From a virus, in IMG/VR virus record IMGVR_UViG_3300010158_000169, positions 1 through 37,580 of that record: a DNA stretch of 37,580 nt. The stretch is one strand, 5' to 3'. Position 1 is the first letter of the stretch. Each line of letters opens with the position of its first letter. Under the pieces are notes generated by a model. It saw only the letters and a program-made list of their open reading frames with translations. It made no database searches and was not told the DNA's origin. Positions 29,822-37,580 of the stretch are shown one piece after another. The translations under genes and the position numbers were made by a program.

Positions 29822-32290
29822 ATGGCTACCTCTAGTATTGATAAATCAATTGGTCCGGGCTTTTCAAGCATGGATGATTTGGACTTAGAAGATTCTGGGA
29901 TTGGTGGTATTGAGATTGAAATTGAAAACCCTGATGGAGTCAAAATAGGACTTGATGGGGTGGAAATTGACTTGATGCCAGATGACGACAAGGGTGAAAA
30001 GTTTGACTCTAATTTAGCTGAGTTTATAGACGAAGGTGAGTTGCAAAAAATTGCTAGCGATTTGATGGGGCTGATTGATGCCGACATCAATAGTCGCAAG
30101 GACTGGGTAGACATGTTTGTTACCGGTCTTGAAGTACTAGGAATGAAGTACGAAGAGCGCACAGAACCTTGGCTTGGTGCATGTGGTGTGTACTCTACTA
30201 TCCTTACGGAAGCTGCCGTGCGCTTTCAGAGCGAGACAATTATCGAGACGTTCCCCTCTGCTGGGCCGGTTAAGACCGAGATTATTGGCGCGATTAGTCG
30301 GGTAAAAGAGCAGGCAGCGGACCGTGTTCGTGATGATATGAACTACAGGCTCACTGAGGGTATGCCGGAATATCGCCCTGAACATGAGCGTATGTTGTTT
30401 AACCTAGGACTTGCAGGGGCTGCGTTTAAGAAGGTGTACTACGACCCCGGACTCGGGCGTGAGACTTCTATCTTTATCCCCGCAGAAGATTTAATTATTC
30501 CCTATGGCTCCAGTGGCACGCGCACTGCTGAGCGGGTTACGCACATGATGCGTAAGACGAAGAATGATATTAAGAAGCTACAAGTTGCTGGCTTCTATAA
30601 AGATGTTGATCTTGGTGAGCCGACGCAGATTCACACGGACATAGAGAAAAAGAAAGCAGAGGGTCAAGGCTATTCAATAACCGAGGATGACCGCTATCAA
30701 GTCTATGAAATCCAAGTGGACTATGACTTGCCCGGGTATGAGGACGAGGATGGTATTGCACTGCCGTATATTATTACTATTGACAAGGGCACGGATGAGA
30801 TTTTGGCTATCTACCGTAACTGGGAAGAAGAAGATGACCTCAAACTCAAGCGCCAACACTTTGTGCAGTACGACTATATCCCCGGCTTTGGGGCATACGG
30901 TTTTGGTTTTGTTCACCTGATTGGTGGCTACGCTCGCGCTGGTACTTCTCTTATTAGGCAGCTTATTGATGCGGGTACTTTGAGCAATTTACCCGGTGGC
31001 CTGAAGTCGCGTGGGTTGCGTGTAAAGGGTGACGATACGCCAATTGCACCCGGTGAGTTCCGAGATGTGGACGTGCCAAGTGGTTCGATCCGCGACAACA
31101 TCATGCCCCTGCCGTACAAAGAACCGTCGCAGGTTTTGGCTGGGCTTCTTGACAGGATTACCGAAGAAGGTCGCCGACTGGGTTCGATTGCTGACATGAA
31201 CATCAGCGATATGAGTGCTAACGCCCCGGTAGGCACTACGTTGGCTCTTTTGGAACGCCAGCTAAAGGTGATGAGCGCGGTGCAGGCTCGTGTCCACTAT
31301 TCGATGAAGCAGGAGTTCAAATTACTCAAAGCTCTCATCAGAGACTACACCCCAGCGGACTATGACTACGATCCGCAGGACGGAGACCGTCAAGTTAAGC
31401 AAGCTGACTATGACATGTGCGAGGTTATTCCTGTTAGCGACCCTAACAGCAGCACGATGGCGCAGCGGATCATGCAGTACCAAGCGGTCATCCAGCTATC
31501 GCAGACAGCGCCGCAGATTTACAACTTGCCTAATTTGCATCGCCAGATGATTGAGGTGTTGGGCATAAAAAACGCCGAGAAGCTTGTACCGGTAGAGGAC
31601 GACGAGACGCCCAAAGACCCGATCTCGGAGAATATGGGTTTCTTAAAGGGCGAGCCTACAAAGGCGTTCATGTATCAAGACCATGATGCGCATATCGCTG
31701 TGCATACGACGTTTATGCAAGACCCCATGATTGCGCAACAAATAGGACAGAGCCCAGCGGCGCAGCAGATGATGGGGGCTATCCAAGCTCACTTGTCTGA
31801 ACACTTGGCGTTCTCTTACCGCAAAAAGATTGAGGAGCAGATGGGTGTACCGCTGCCGCCTCCAGATAAGCCACTGCCCCCTGAGATTGAGGTTCAACTG
31901 TCTCGTCTGACAGCACAGGCTGCTACCCAATTGATGCAGATTAATATGGCCCAAGCCCAGCAGAAACAGAACGAGCAGATGGCGCAAGACCCAATGATGC
32001 AGGCGCAGCAGGCTGAACTGCAAATTCGCAAGCAAGAAGCTGATACCAAGGCTAAGAAAGTCGATGGTGACCTTGCTCTTAAAGCCCAAGAGTTGCAGCT
32101 TAAAGCAGATGAGACAGCCAAGAAGATTGGCGAATCTCCCCAAATGTTGATGCAACGTCACCAACAAGAAATGATGCAGCAACAGCAAATACACGACCAG
32201 AAACTGGGCCAAATGGACCAAGCCGCTAAGTTACAACAAGCAATAGCAGTTGCTAAACAGACCCAAGGTCAGCAAGGACCCGTCCAATGA
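29822..32290 (+). CDS. Portal protein
   Basis: 822 residues, ATG 29822 with AAGGAT 5 nt upstream. Acidic N-terminus, then portal-like core: KDWVDMFVTGLEVLGMKYEE, EAAVRFQSETIIETFPSAGP, AFKKVYYDPGLGRET, FGAYGFGFVHLIGGYARAG. The C-terminal ~130 residues are Gln/Met/Ala-rich and probably a coiled coil (QQEMMQQQQIHDQKLGQ). Such large portals are found in podovirus-like and marine phages; the ring forms the DNA gate of the capsid. It overlaps the glycosyltransferase start (ATGA). Confidence 0.9.
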   Translation: MATSSIDKSIGPGFSSMDDLDLEDSGIGGIEIEIENPDGVKIGLDGVEIDLMPDDDKGEKFDSNLAEFIDEGELQKIASDLMGLIDADINSRKDWVDMFVTGLEVLGMKYEERTEPWLGACGVYSTILTEAAVRFQSETIIETFPSAGPVKTEIIGAISRVKEQAADRVRDDMNYRLTEGMPEYRPEHERMLFNLGLAGAAFKKVYYDPGLGRETSIFIPAEDLIIPYGSSGTRTAERVTHMMRKTKNDIKKLQVAGFYKDVDLGEPTQIHTDIEKKKAEGQGYSITEDDRYQVYEIQVDYDLPGYEDEDGIALPYIITIDKGTDEILAIYRNWEEEDDLKLKRQHFVQYDYIPGFGAYGFGFVHLIGGYARAGTSLIRQLIDAGTLSNLPGGLKSRGLRVKGDDTPIAPGEFRDVDVPSGSIRDNIMPLPYKEPSQVLAGLLDRITEEGRRLGSIADMNISDMSANAPVGTTLALLERQLKVMSAVQARVHYSMKQEFKLLKALIRDYTPADYDYDPQDGDRQVKQADYDMCEVIPVSDPNSSTMAQRIMQYQAVIQLSQTAPQIYNLPNLHRQMIEVLGIKNAEKLVPVEDDETPKDPISENMGFLKGEPTKAFMYQDHDAHIAVHTTFMQDPMIAQQIGQSPAAQQMMGAIQAHLSEHLAFSYRKKIEEQMGVPLPPPDKPLPPEIEVQLSRLTAQAATQLMQINMAQAQQKQNEQMAQDPMMQAQQAELQIRKQEADTKAKKVDGDLALKAQELQLKADETAKKIGESPQMLMQRHQQEMMQQQQIHDQKLGQMDQAAKLQQAIAVAKQTQGQQGPVQ

Positions 32291-33249
32291 GCGACAACAC
32301 TATCTATGTTGCCATAGCCTCGTATAAAGATACGAGGCTTTTAGATACCATTGTAAATATGCTGGAAAGAGCTAAATACCCAGAAAATATTTACATAGGT
32401 ATAGTGGAACAAGAAGATGTGAATAAAAGGCTCGTTATTAAAGAAGAATGGCGAGACACTATTAGATATATTGGCATTAATCCAGAGGAATCTCGTGGTT
32501 GTTGCTGGGCTAGAAGCATAACTAATACGCTTTATAGGGGGGAAAAATGGCATTTGCAGATTGATGCGCACATGCTATTTGGGCAAGATTGGGATTTATG
32601 GATGATTAATACTCTTGCTGCAATGCAGCATATAAATCCAAAGAGTATACTTTCATCTTTTCCTACAGCGTTTTATATAAAAGAGGGGCAAGTAGCGCTA
32701 GAAGTTATAAACGCGGGTATAAATTTAGGGGCTTTGAAAGTAAATTCAATTTTTGAACCTAATTCTTACTTATTGCATAATGAACCGGGGTATATAATTT
32801 CTGGGGCTCCAGTTAAAACATTTACACTCCTTGCCGGGTTTATATTTACCTCTGGTAATTGGATACAAGAAATACCTTACGACCCTAATTTTTATTTTTC
32901 TGGGGAAGAACAAGGGCTTGCAATTAGGTCTTATACGCACGGTTGGGACATTTTTAGCCCACCTGCTGCCCCCGTATACCATTTGTACGACAACCCCCTT
33001 AGTTCAGAACGTCGTCCACGTCGGGAAAACCCAGAGAGCGATAAGGTTGCCCACGAAAAGGCCGCATCATTACTTGCTTTAGCCGAGAAACGCCTGTCTA
33101 GACTGATAGAAGGCGAGGACTTGGGGGTGTATTCCCTAGGCAAAGTACGTACTTTGGAAGAGTATGCAGCGTTTTCTGGAATTGATTACAAAGCAAAAAC
33201 TGTATCTCCTAAAGCTTGGAGTGACTACAAAAGGATAGGAAATGACTGA
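32287..33249 (+). CDS. GlcNAc-type glycosyltransferase (GT60-like) inside the head operon
   Basis: 320 residues. N-terminal IYVAIASYKDTRLLDTI, then ESRGCCWARS, and WHLQIDAHMLFGQDWD with a DxH metal site (Asp93, His95). This is the signature order of the GlcNAc-transferase family related to Skp1 GnT1. Later FYFSGEEQGLAIRSYTHGWD is the probable acceptor-side motif. Expected activity: transfer of a sugar from a nucleotide sugar. The substrate could be a phage head or tail protein or a host surface component; position favours a virion protein. The gene looks more AT-rich than its neighbours, suggesting later acquisition, but both ends overlap neighbours, so it is co-translated. Confidence 0.8.
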   Translation: MSDNTIYVAIASYKDTRLLDTIVNMLERAKYPENIYIGIVEQEDVNKRLVIKEEWRDTIRYIGINPEESRGCCWARSITNTLYRGEKWHLQIDAHMLFGQDWDLWMINTLAAMQHINPKSILSSFPTAFYIKEGQVALEVINAGINLGALKVNSIFEPNSYLLHNEPGYIISGAPVKTFTLLAGFIFTSGNWIQEIPYDPNFYFSGEEQGLAIRSYTHGWDIFSPPAAPVYHLYDNPLSSERRPRRENPESDKVAHEKAASLLALAEKRLSRLIEGEDLGVYSLGKVRTLEEYAAFSGIDYKAKTVSPKAWSDYKRIGND

Positions 33250-33433
33250 ACTAGACGTTATTGAATCAAAGATTGAAGAAAATAAAGCTAATATGACCAT
33301 TGCTATATCTAGCGGCGGTTGTAAGGACTTTGGTGAGTACCAAAGAATTTGCGGGGTGATTTACGGTCTTAACCTTGTGAAGTCAGATATTCAAGACCTG
33401 CGTAAACAAGCGGAGAAATTTGCCAATGAATGA
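33242..33433 (+). CDS. Small helical protein between glycosyltransferase and co-chaperonin
   Basis: 63 residues, MTELDVIESKIEENKANM..., with SSGGCKDFGEYQRICGVIYG in the middle and a helical C-terminus. Probably a small coiled-coil. This type is common next to portal genes. RBS AGGA before ATG 33242 lies in the end of the previous gene, which it overlaps by 8 bases. Confidence 0.7.
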   Translation: MTELDVIESKIEENKANMTIAISSGGCKDFGEYQRICGVIYGLNLVKSDIQDLRKQAEKFANE

Positions 33434-33827
33434 CTTTAATATTAATGCTGTAAACCTTTCTGGAGTGCTTAACACCTCCACGGAAGAAAAAGCAAAACAA
33501 GTACCCGATCCGGTTACTTATCATCTTCTTTGTATGCTCCCCAAAGCGGAAGAAGAATTAAGCGCAACTGGACTGGTAAAAACTGTACAAATGATGCACC
33601 ACGAGGAGCTTTTATCCCCCGTATTGTTTGTGGCAAAAGTAGGGCCAGATGCATTTAAAGATGAAAAACGCTTTCCAAGTGGCCCAAGCTGCAAGGTGGG
33701 TGACTTTATTCTTACCCGCCCCAATACCGGAACCCGAATGAAAATTCACGGGACAGAATGGCGCTTAATTAACGACGACTCGGTGGAAGCGGTGGTACAA
33801 GACCCCCGTGGAATCCAACGTCCATAA
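33426..33827 (+). CDS. GroES-like co-chaperonin (Cpn10 fold)
   Basis: 133 residues from ATG 33426; a TTG two codons earlier is less likely. Residues 29-128 align by eye with GroES: VTYHLLCMLPK at the start, ELLSPVLFVAKVGPDAF (cf. GEVLAVG), CKVGDFILTRPNTGTRMKI (cf. VKVGDIVIFN), WRLINDDSVEAVV (cf. VLIMSESDILAIV). The mobile-loop region would be SATGLVKTVQMM. It would cap host GroEL to fold the capsid protein, like T4 gp31. It sits directly before scaffold and capsid genes, a natural place for a folding factor. The remote similarity is not proof. Confidence 0.6.
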   Translation: MNDFNINAVNLSGVLNTSTEEKAKQVPDPVTYHLLCMLPKAEEELSATGLVKTVQMMHHEELLSPVLFVAKVGPDAFKDEKRFPSGPSCKVGDFILTRPNTGTRMKIHGTEWRLINDDSVEAVVQDPRGIQRP

Positions 33828-33836
33828 GGAGTTGTT

Positions 33837-34754
33837 ATGGCTACTAAAGAAGAATATAAGTTTCCTGATGAGCAGGAAAACAAAAACGAGTCCGAGATTG
33901 AAATTGAGATTGAAGACGATACCCCCGAAGAAGATCGTAACCGAACCCCAATGGATGAAGCCCCAAAGGAAGTTACGGATGATGAGCTTGCTAAGTACGA
34001 CGAAAGCGTAAAGAAGCGGATCAAACATTTTTCTAAAGGGTACCACGAAGAAAGGCGTAGGGCTGATGCCGCGCTTCGGGAAAAGGATGAAGCTTTACGG
34101 TTAACGCAGCAAGTTGTCGAGGAGAACAAAAAACTCAAAGGCTCGCTAAATACTAACCAAGCCGCCTTGTTGGAGCAAGCCAAAAAAGTGGTTTCCAATG
34201 AGATGGAAGAGGCTAAGGAAAAGTACAAACAAGCCATGTATTCTGGGGATGCCGACGCTATTATTCAGGCCCAAGAAGATATAGCTGTGGTAAGAAGTAA
34301 GCTTGAAAAAGTTAACAACTACCGCCCAGCCCCTTTACAAGATGAAGAATCTAGTGTACAAACTACCCCGGAACCTTCTGCGCCTCCTCCTGACCAAAAA
34401 GCGTTATCATGGCAGCAGAAGAACAATAAGTGGTTTGGTGTTGACGAGGAAATGACTAGCTTTGCCCTTGGACTCCATACCAAGCTAGTTAAATCAGGAG
34501 TCGATCCTCAGTCAGATGAATATTATGAGAGAATTAACTCTCGATTACGAAAAGTGTTTCCCGATGAGTTTGAATCTGAGAAACCGGCGGATGCGCAAAC
34601 TTCGCCTCGAAAATCAAACGTAGCACCTGCTACTAGAAGTACTGCACCGCGAAAAATCGTGCTTACTCAGACACAGGTGAGTCTCGCCAAAAAGCTTGGT
34701 GTTCCATTGGAACTCTATGCTCGTAAGGTTGCTGAAGAACAAATGAGGAAATGA
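33837..34754 (+). CDS. Capsid scaffolding protein
   Basis: 305 residues, very acidic N-terminus (SEIEIEIEDDTPEED), then a long charged coiled coil (about residues 55-160, HEERRRADAALREKDEALRL), a Pro-rich linker and a basic C-terminal part (LAKKLGVPLELYARKVAEEQ) that would contact the capsid protein. Composition, length and place upstream of the capsid genes are those of a scaffold. ATG 33837 has AAGGAG 6 nt upstream. Confidence 0.75.
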   Translation: MATKEEYKFPDEQENKNESEIEIEIEDDTPEEDRNRTPMDEAPKEVTDDELAKYDESVKKRIKHFSKGYHEERRRADAALREKDEALRLTQQVVEENKKLKGSLNTNQAALLEQAKKVVSNEMEEAKEKYKQAMYSGDADAIIQAQEDIAVVRSKLEKVNNYRPAPLQDEESSVQTTPEPSAPPPDQKALSWQQKNNKWFGVDEEMTSFALGLHTKLVKSGVDPQSDEYYERINSRLRKVFPDEFESEKPADAQTSPRKSNVAPATRSTAPRKIVLTQTQVSLAKKLGVPLELYARKVAEEQMRK

Positions 34755-34756
34755 TT

Positions 34757-35206
34757 ATGGCTGAATCTAAACTAGCTCGTGAACTTGAAACCCGTGAGAA
34801 ATTTGAGCGCCCTAAACGCTGGATGCCTCCCCAACTTCTACCCGACCCTAACCCGGAACCGGGATATGCGTTTCGTTGGATTCGTATTTCAGTTTTGAAC
34901 AAAGACGATGCTACAAATCTTTCTTCGAAGTTACGTGAAGGCTGGGAGCCTGTAAAGTCTTCTGACCACCCTGAGATTCGTTTATTTGGTTCTACTGTTG
35001 GACAGTTTCCTGATAGCGTTATTGTGGGTGGTTTGATGCTATGCAAAACCCCAGTGGAATTTATAGAGCAACGTGATGCATATTTTGCTGGGCAAGCAGA
35101 AGCGCAAATGAACTCTGTAGATAACACTTACATGCGCGAGAGCGACCCTCGGATGCCTTTGTTTAAAGAACGAAGCTCTAGCGTTACTTTCGGTAAAGGT
35201 ATTTAA
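34757..35206 (+). CDS. Structural protein of the head module, unknown role
   Basis: 149 residues from ATG 34757 (MAESKLARELE...), which has GAGG 8 nt upstream; ATG 34751 overlaps the previous stop but has poor spacing. Contains KRWMPPQLLPDPNPEPGYAF and WIRISVLNKDD, then KLREGWEPVKSSDHPEI, all common in marine phage head modules. It could be a minor scaffold or capsid-associated protein. No catalytic motif. Confidence 0.7.
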   Translation: MAESKLARELETREKFERPKRWMPPQLLPDPNPEPGYAFRWIRISVLNKDDATNLSSKLREGWEPVKSSDHPEIRLFGSTVGQFPDSVIVGGLMLCKTPVEFIEQRDAYFAGQAEAQMNSVDNTYMRESDPRMPLFKERSSSVTFGKGI

Positions 35207-35223
35207 TTTTTTGGAGTTTAACT

Positions 35224-35820
35224 ATGGCTTATCCTACAGTTAGCGCCCCATACGGTCTAAAGCCTGTCAATCGAATTGACGGCCTCCCTTATGCTGGTGC
35301 TATTCGTCAGATTCCCGTAGCTGCTAGTTTTGCAACCGCTATTTTTAATGGCGACACTGTACAAATTGACAGCACCGGTTATCTGGTTCTTTCTACCACT
35401 ACCAACTCTGGTGCAGTCGTTGGCGTCTGTATTGGCGGTCAGTATGTAAACTCTAGCGGTCAAACCGTTCAGGGCCAATATCTGCCTGCTTTGATTTCTA
35501 CGTCTACTAACCTTGCTTATGCATACGTTGTGGATGATCCTATGGCACTGTTTAAAGTAGCCGTGGTTTCGTCTGGCACGACCATGAGTTCCGCAGGTCG
35601 CACCGTAGTAGGAGCTAACTTGGCTTTGGTACTGAATGCTGGCAACACCACCACTGGTGATTCCGCGTATGCAGTTACCTTGACTGGTGCTGGTACTACT
35701 GCGACTATCCCAATCCGTGTTATCGACGTAGTGCCTGAGACTGCTACCGCAGCCGATACCTACACCGAACTATTGGTGAAGATTAACACTCACCAATATA
35801 ACAACACCACTGGTGTTTAA
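35224..35820 (+). CDS. Probable head decoration protein
   Basis: 198 residues, almost all beta, rich in Thr, Val and Gly. The opening MAYPTVSAPYGLKPVNRIDG is a familiar start of capsid decoration or minor head proteins placed just before the major capsid gene in aquatic phages. GGAG 7 nt upstream of ATG 35224. Decoration is inferred from composition and position. Confidence 0.7.
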   Translation: MAYPTVSAPYGLKPVNRIDGLPYAGAIRQIPVAASFATAIFNGDTVQIDSTGYLVLSTTTNSGAVVGVCIGGQYVNSSGQTVQGQYLPALISTSTNLAYAYVVDDPMALFKVAVVSSGTTMSSAGRTVVGANLALVLNAGNTTTGDSAYAVTLTGAGTTATIPIRVIDVVPETATAADTYTELLVKINTHQYNNTTGV

Positions 35821-35830
35821 GGAGTAAATC

Positions 35831-36742
35831 ATGGCTATTTCACGCGCACAACTACTTAAAGAACTGCTCCCCGGTCTGAATGCATTGTTTGGTCTGGAGT
35901 ACGCTAAATACGGCGAAGAGCACAAGGAAATCTACGAAACCGAAACGTCGGAGCGTAGCTTTGAAGAAGAAACGAAACTGTCGGGCTTTTCTGCCGCACC
36001 AGTCAAAAACGAGGGTTCTGCCATCGCTTATGACAATGCACAGGAAGCATGGACTGCTCGTTACAACCACGAAACCATTGCAATGGGATTCTCTATCACT
36101 GAAGAAGCTGTGGAAGATAACTTGTATGACTCGCTGTCTGCTCGTTACACCAAGGCACTGGCTCGTGGTATGGCTTATACCAAGCAAGTCAAAGCAGCTT
36201 ACGTGTTGAACAATGCATTTACCACTACCGTCGTTTATGGCGATGGTGTGTCTTTATGTAATACAGCACACCCGCTGATTTCTGGTGGTACTAACAGCAA
36301 TCGTCCTTCTACCGGCGCTGACTTGAATGAGACTTCGTTGGAAAACGCAGTTATTCAGATCGCTGGCTGGACAGACGAGCGTGGCCTGCTGATTGCAGCT
36401 AAGCCCGCTAAGCTGATTGTTCCTCCATCTCTGATGTTCGTTGCTACCCGTTTGTTGGAAACCAGCCTGCGTGTTGGTACTACCGACAACGATATCAACG
36501 CTCTGAAGAACAACGGTTCGATCCCTGAAGGTTACACCGTTAACCACTTCTTGACCGACACAAACGGCTGGTTCTTGACCACTGATGTACCTAACGGTTT
36601 GAAGCATTTTGTCCGTACTCCGCTGGCTAACAGCATGGACGGCGACTTCGATACCGGCAACGTGCGCTACAAGGCCCGCGAGCGTTACAGCTTCGGCGTG
36701 TCTGACCCTCTGGGTATCTTTGGATCGCCCGGTTCGTCCTAA
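35831..36742 (+). CDS. Major capsid protein (HK97-like fold, Mu gpT-like)
   Basis: 303 residues; opening MAISRAQLLKELLPGLNALF, an E-loop-like region EIYETETSERSFEEETKLSG, then FSITEEAVEDNLYDSLSARY, and a C-terminal VPPSLMFVATRLLETSLRVG typical of the P-domain. The overall pattern matches the Mu gpT/HK97 family used by many marine phages. It follows the decoration gene by 10 nt (GGAG before ATG 35831) and is closed by a strong terminator. Its context allows high expression. Confidence 0.88.
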   Translation: MAISRAQLLKELLPGLNALFGLEYAKYGEEHKEIYETETSERSFEEETKLSGFSAAPVKNEGSAIAYDNAQEAWTARYNHETIAMGFSITEEAVEDNLYDSLSARYTKALARGMAYTKQVKAAYVLNNAFTTTVVYGDGVSLCNTAHPLISGGTNSNRPSTGADLNETSLENAVIQIAGWTDERGLLIAAKPAKLIVPPSLMFVATRLLETSLRVGTTDNDINALKNNGSIPEGYTVNHFLTDTNGWFLTTDVPNGLKHFVRTPLANSMDGDFDTGNVRYKARERYSFGVSDPLGIFGSPGSS

Positions 36743-36783
36743 GCCTTCGGGCTTTAAGAAAGGCTCCTTCGGGGGCTTTTTTT
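36741..36783 (+). terminator. Double-hairpin terminator after the capsid gene
   Basis: Hairpin 1 AAGCC-TTCG-GGCTT (36741-36754) overlaps the stop codon. Hairpin 2 (36759-36779, TTCG loop, one mismatch) is followed by seven T. Confidence 0.85.
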
Positions 36784-36785
36784 AT

Positions 36786-36815
36786 TTGCACAGGTGTTTA
36801 AATTTGTGATATATT
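36786..36815 (+). promoter_or_regulatory. Rightward promoter for the downstream virion genes
   Basis: TTGCAC (36786-36791), 18 nt, TATATT (36810-36815), preceded by TGTGA. It lies right after the terminator and 89 bases before ATG 36904. Confidence 0.55.
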
Positions 36816-36903
36816 GCATCCAACCCGGGCTTTCCGGTGCATCAAACTGTCCCGGCAGACGACATACCGATTGATGTACCTAACTTGTATGTAAGGAATT
36901 ATC

Positions 36904-37431
36904 ATGGGATTCGCAACTCACCTTGGCCCTTGGCTGCTTGGCACGGTAAAAAACACCACCGGCACTACTGCTGGAACCATTCAAAACACTGGTACTACCC
37001 TAGTCTCCCAGACTAAAAAAGTAGTTTATACCGGCACTGTAGCTGCAGCCACTGCTACTACAACGCTGTTTACCATCCCAGCAGGATCACAGATTGTCAG
37101 TATTTTTATTGACACTTTAGTGGCTTTTACTGGCTCTACCGCAGCCAATGTGGTAGTTGGAACTTCAGCCACTACAAATTTGTTCTGGGCTTCTACAGAC
37201 ATCACCGCCCAAGGCCGCTTGGCTAATACTAATGCTGCTGCTAAATTGGTTAATTGGGCTGGCGCAACAAGTACTGCATCTCCTAACGGTATTGGTGTTG
37301 GCGCAACTGACGTTATTATTCAAGCAGCATTAACTCCTACCGTTGCTGATGTAACCGCAGGAACTGTTCAATACACTATCGTGTATGCCGTTGCAAACTC
37401 GGACGGAACTCAGTCTCCCGTGTCTGCTTAA
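36904..37431 (+). CDS. Thr/Ala-rich virion structural protein
   Basis: 175 residues beginning MGFATHLGPWLLGTVKNTTG, then beta-rich sequence with many Thr, Ala and Gly (ATTTLFTIPAGSQIVSIFID; GTVQYTIVYAVAN). This type of protein follows the capsid gene in several aquatic phages and may be a decoration or head-fibre subunit. RBS TAAGGA, then ATG 36904. Function inferred from composition and place. Confidence 0.65.
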   Translation: MGFATHLGPWLLGTVKNTTGTTAGTIQNTGTTLVSQTKKVVYTGTVAAATATTTLFTIPAGSQIVSIFIDTLVAFTGSTAANVVVGTSATTNLFWASTDITAQGRLANTNAAAKLVNWAGATSTASPNGIGVGATDVIIQAALTPTVADVTAGTVQYTIVYAVANSDGTQSPVSA

Positions 37432-37439
37432 TTAATCTT

Positions 37440-37455
37440 AGGGGCTTCGGCCCCT
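37440..37455 (+). terminator. Hairpin between structural genes
   Basis: AGGGGC-TTCG-GCCCCT, a 6-bp GC-rich stem with a stable tetraloop. Only a weak T-rich tail follows, so it may be an RNA-stability or partial termination element. Confidence 0.45.
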
Positions 37456-37474
37456 GCTTTATAGGAGATTGATT

Positions 37475-37580
37475 ATGAACCAGACACCTGTAAAACAGGC
37501 ACACATAAACGCCAGTGGTTTTCTGGTACTTGGGCGTAACCGCGTAAAAGGCATTTCCTTTGTTGGGACTGCTACTGCGG
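37475..37580 (+). CDS. Start of a further phage gene (3' end outside window)
   Basis: ATG 37475 with AGGAG about 7 nt upstream. The first 35 codons read MNQTPVKQAHINASGFLVLG and continue open to the window edge. GRNRVKGISFVG could be a beta-rich virion protein. Too short to assign. Confidence 0.6.
   Translation, partial: MNQTPVKQAHINASGFLVLGRNRVKGISFVGTATA

Noticed and set aside
1-37580. tRNA genes, integrase or lysogeny module
   Set aside because: No tRNA-like cloverleaf, tyrosine or serine recombinase motif, or attachment-site pair was noticed by eye; a dedicated search could still find a divergent one.

Overview
The window is a large part of a tailed double-stranded DNA phage genome (Caudoviricetes). 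Both ends cut through a gene. Base composition is moderate, ribosome-binding sites are strong (AAGGAG-like), gene junctions often overlap as ATGA, and the promoters look like host sigma70 promoters. This suggests a phage of a Gram-negative, Shine-Dalgarno-using bacterium, probably aquatic. The host cannot be named from the sequence alone, and I see no integrase, tRNA or CRISPR array.

Layout. (1) 3-6173, plus strand: the 3' part of a giant virion-type polyvalent protein with an HEVLH metalloprotease motif. (2) 6253-15864, minus strand: replication and recombination genes. These are a primase-helicase, an XRE-like regulator, a probable ssDNA-binding protein, a SNF2-type helicase, an HNH protein, a Cas4/RecB-like nuclease, a family A DNA polymerase (Leu at the 762-equivalent position) and a VRR-NUC nuclease. 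(3) 15972-25610, minus strand: many small accessory genes packed end to end, plus a module of a MoxR-like AAA+ ATPase, a DUF2201/VWA-like metallopeptidase and a DUF3150 protein. (4) 25611-26468: a long non-coding region with four 18-bp iterons, an AT-rich stretch and many GTAACATT-like words, the best candidate for a replication origin. (5) 26469-27274, minus strand: two unknown genes. (6) 27275-27722: the divergent control region. (7) 27723-37580, plus strand: terminases, portal, a glycosyltransferase, a GroES-like co-chaperonin, scaffold, decoration, major capsid and further virion genes.

The most unusual signal is a near-perfect 15-bp palindrome, CCTAACATTGTTAGG. It occurs about 14 times, only between 15.96 and 27.32 kb. 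It lies downstream of promoters, inside genes (four times in the same reading frame), and on gene boundaries where it supplies stop and/or start codons. Its core also lies in the spacer of two duplicated promoter cassettes (23031-23085 and 25721-25775), which share an upstream inverted repeat at identical spacing. Together these look like a phage-wide regulatory circuit over the accessory and AAA/VWA region. The likely regulators are the small DNA-binding proteins encoded here (a ribbon-helix-helix-like protein at 16310-16510 and HTH-like proteins at 9321-9560 and 16710-16958); that link is inference.

Transcription units inferred from sites I can see: P27352 to T26426; P25721 through 23105; P23031 to T15930; P15891 through 11104; P11080 to T6174; rightward P27618 to T36741; rightward P36786 onward. 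The head-assembly genes are in a classical order, so the glycosyltransferase and the co-chaperonin stand out as non-core insertions that are nevertheless tightly coupled to their neighbours.
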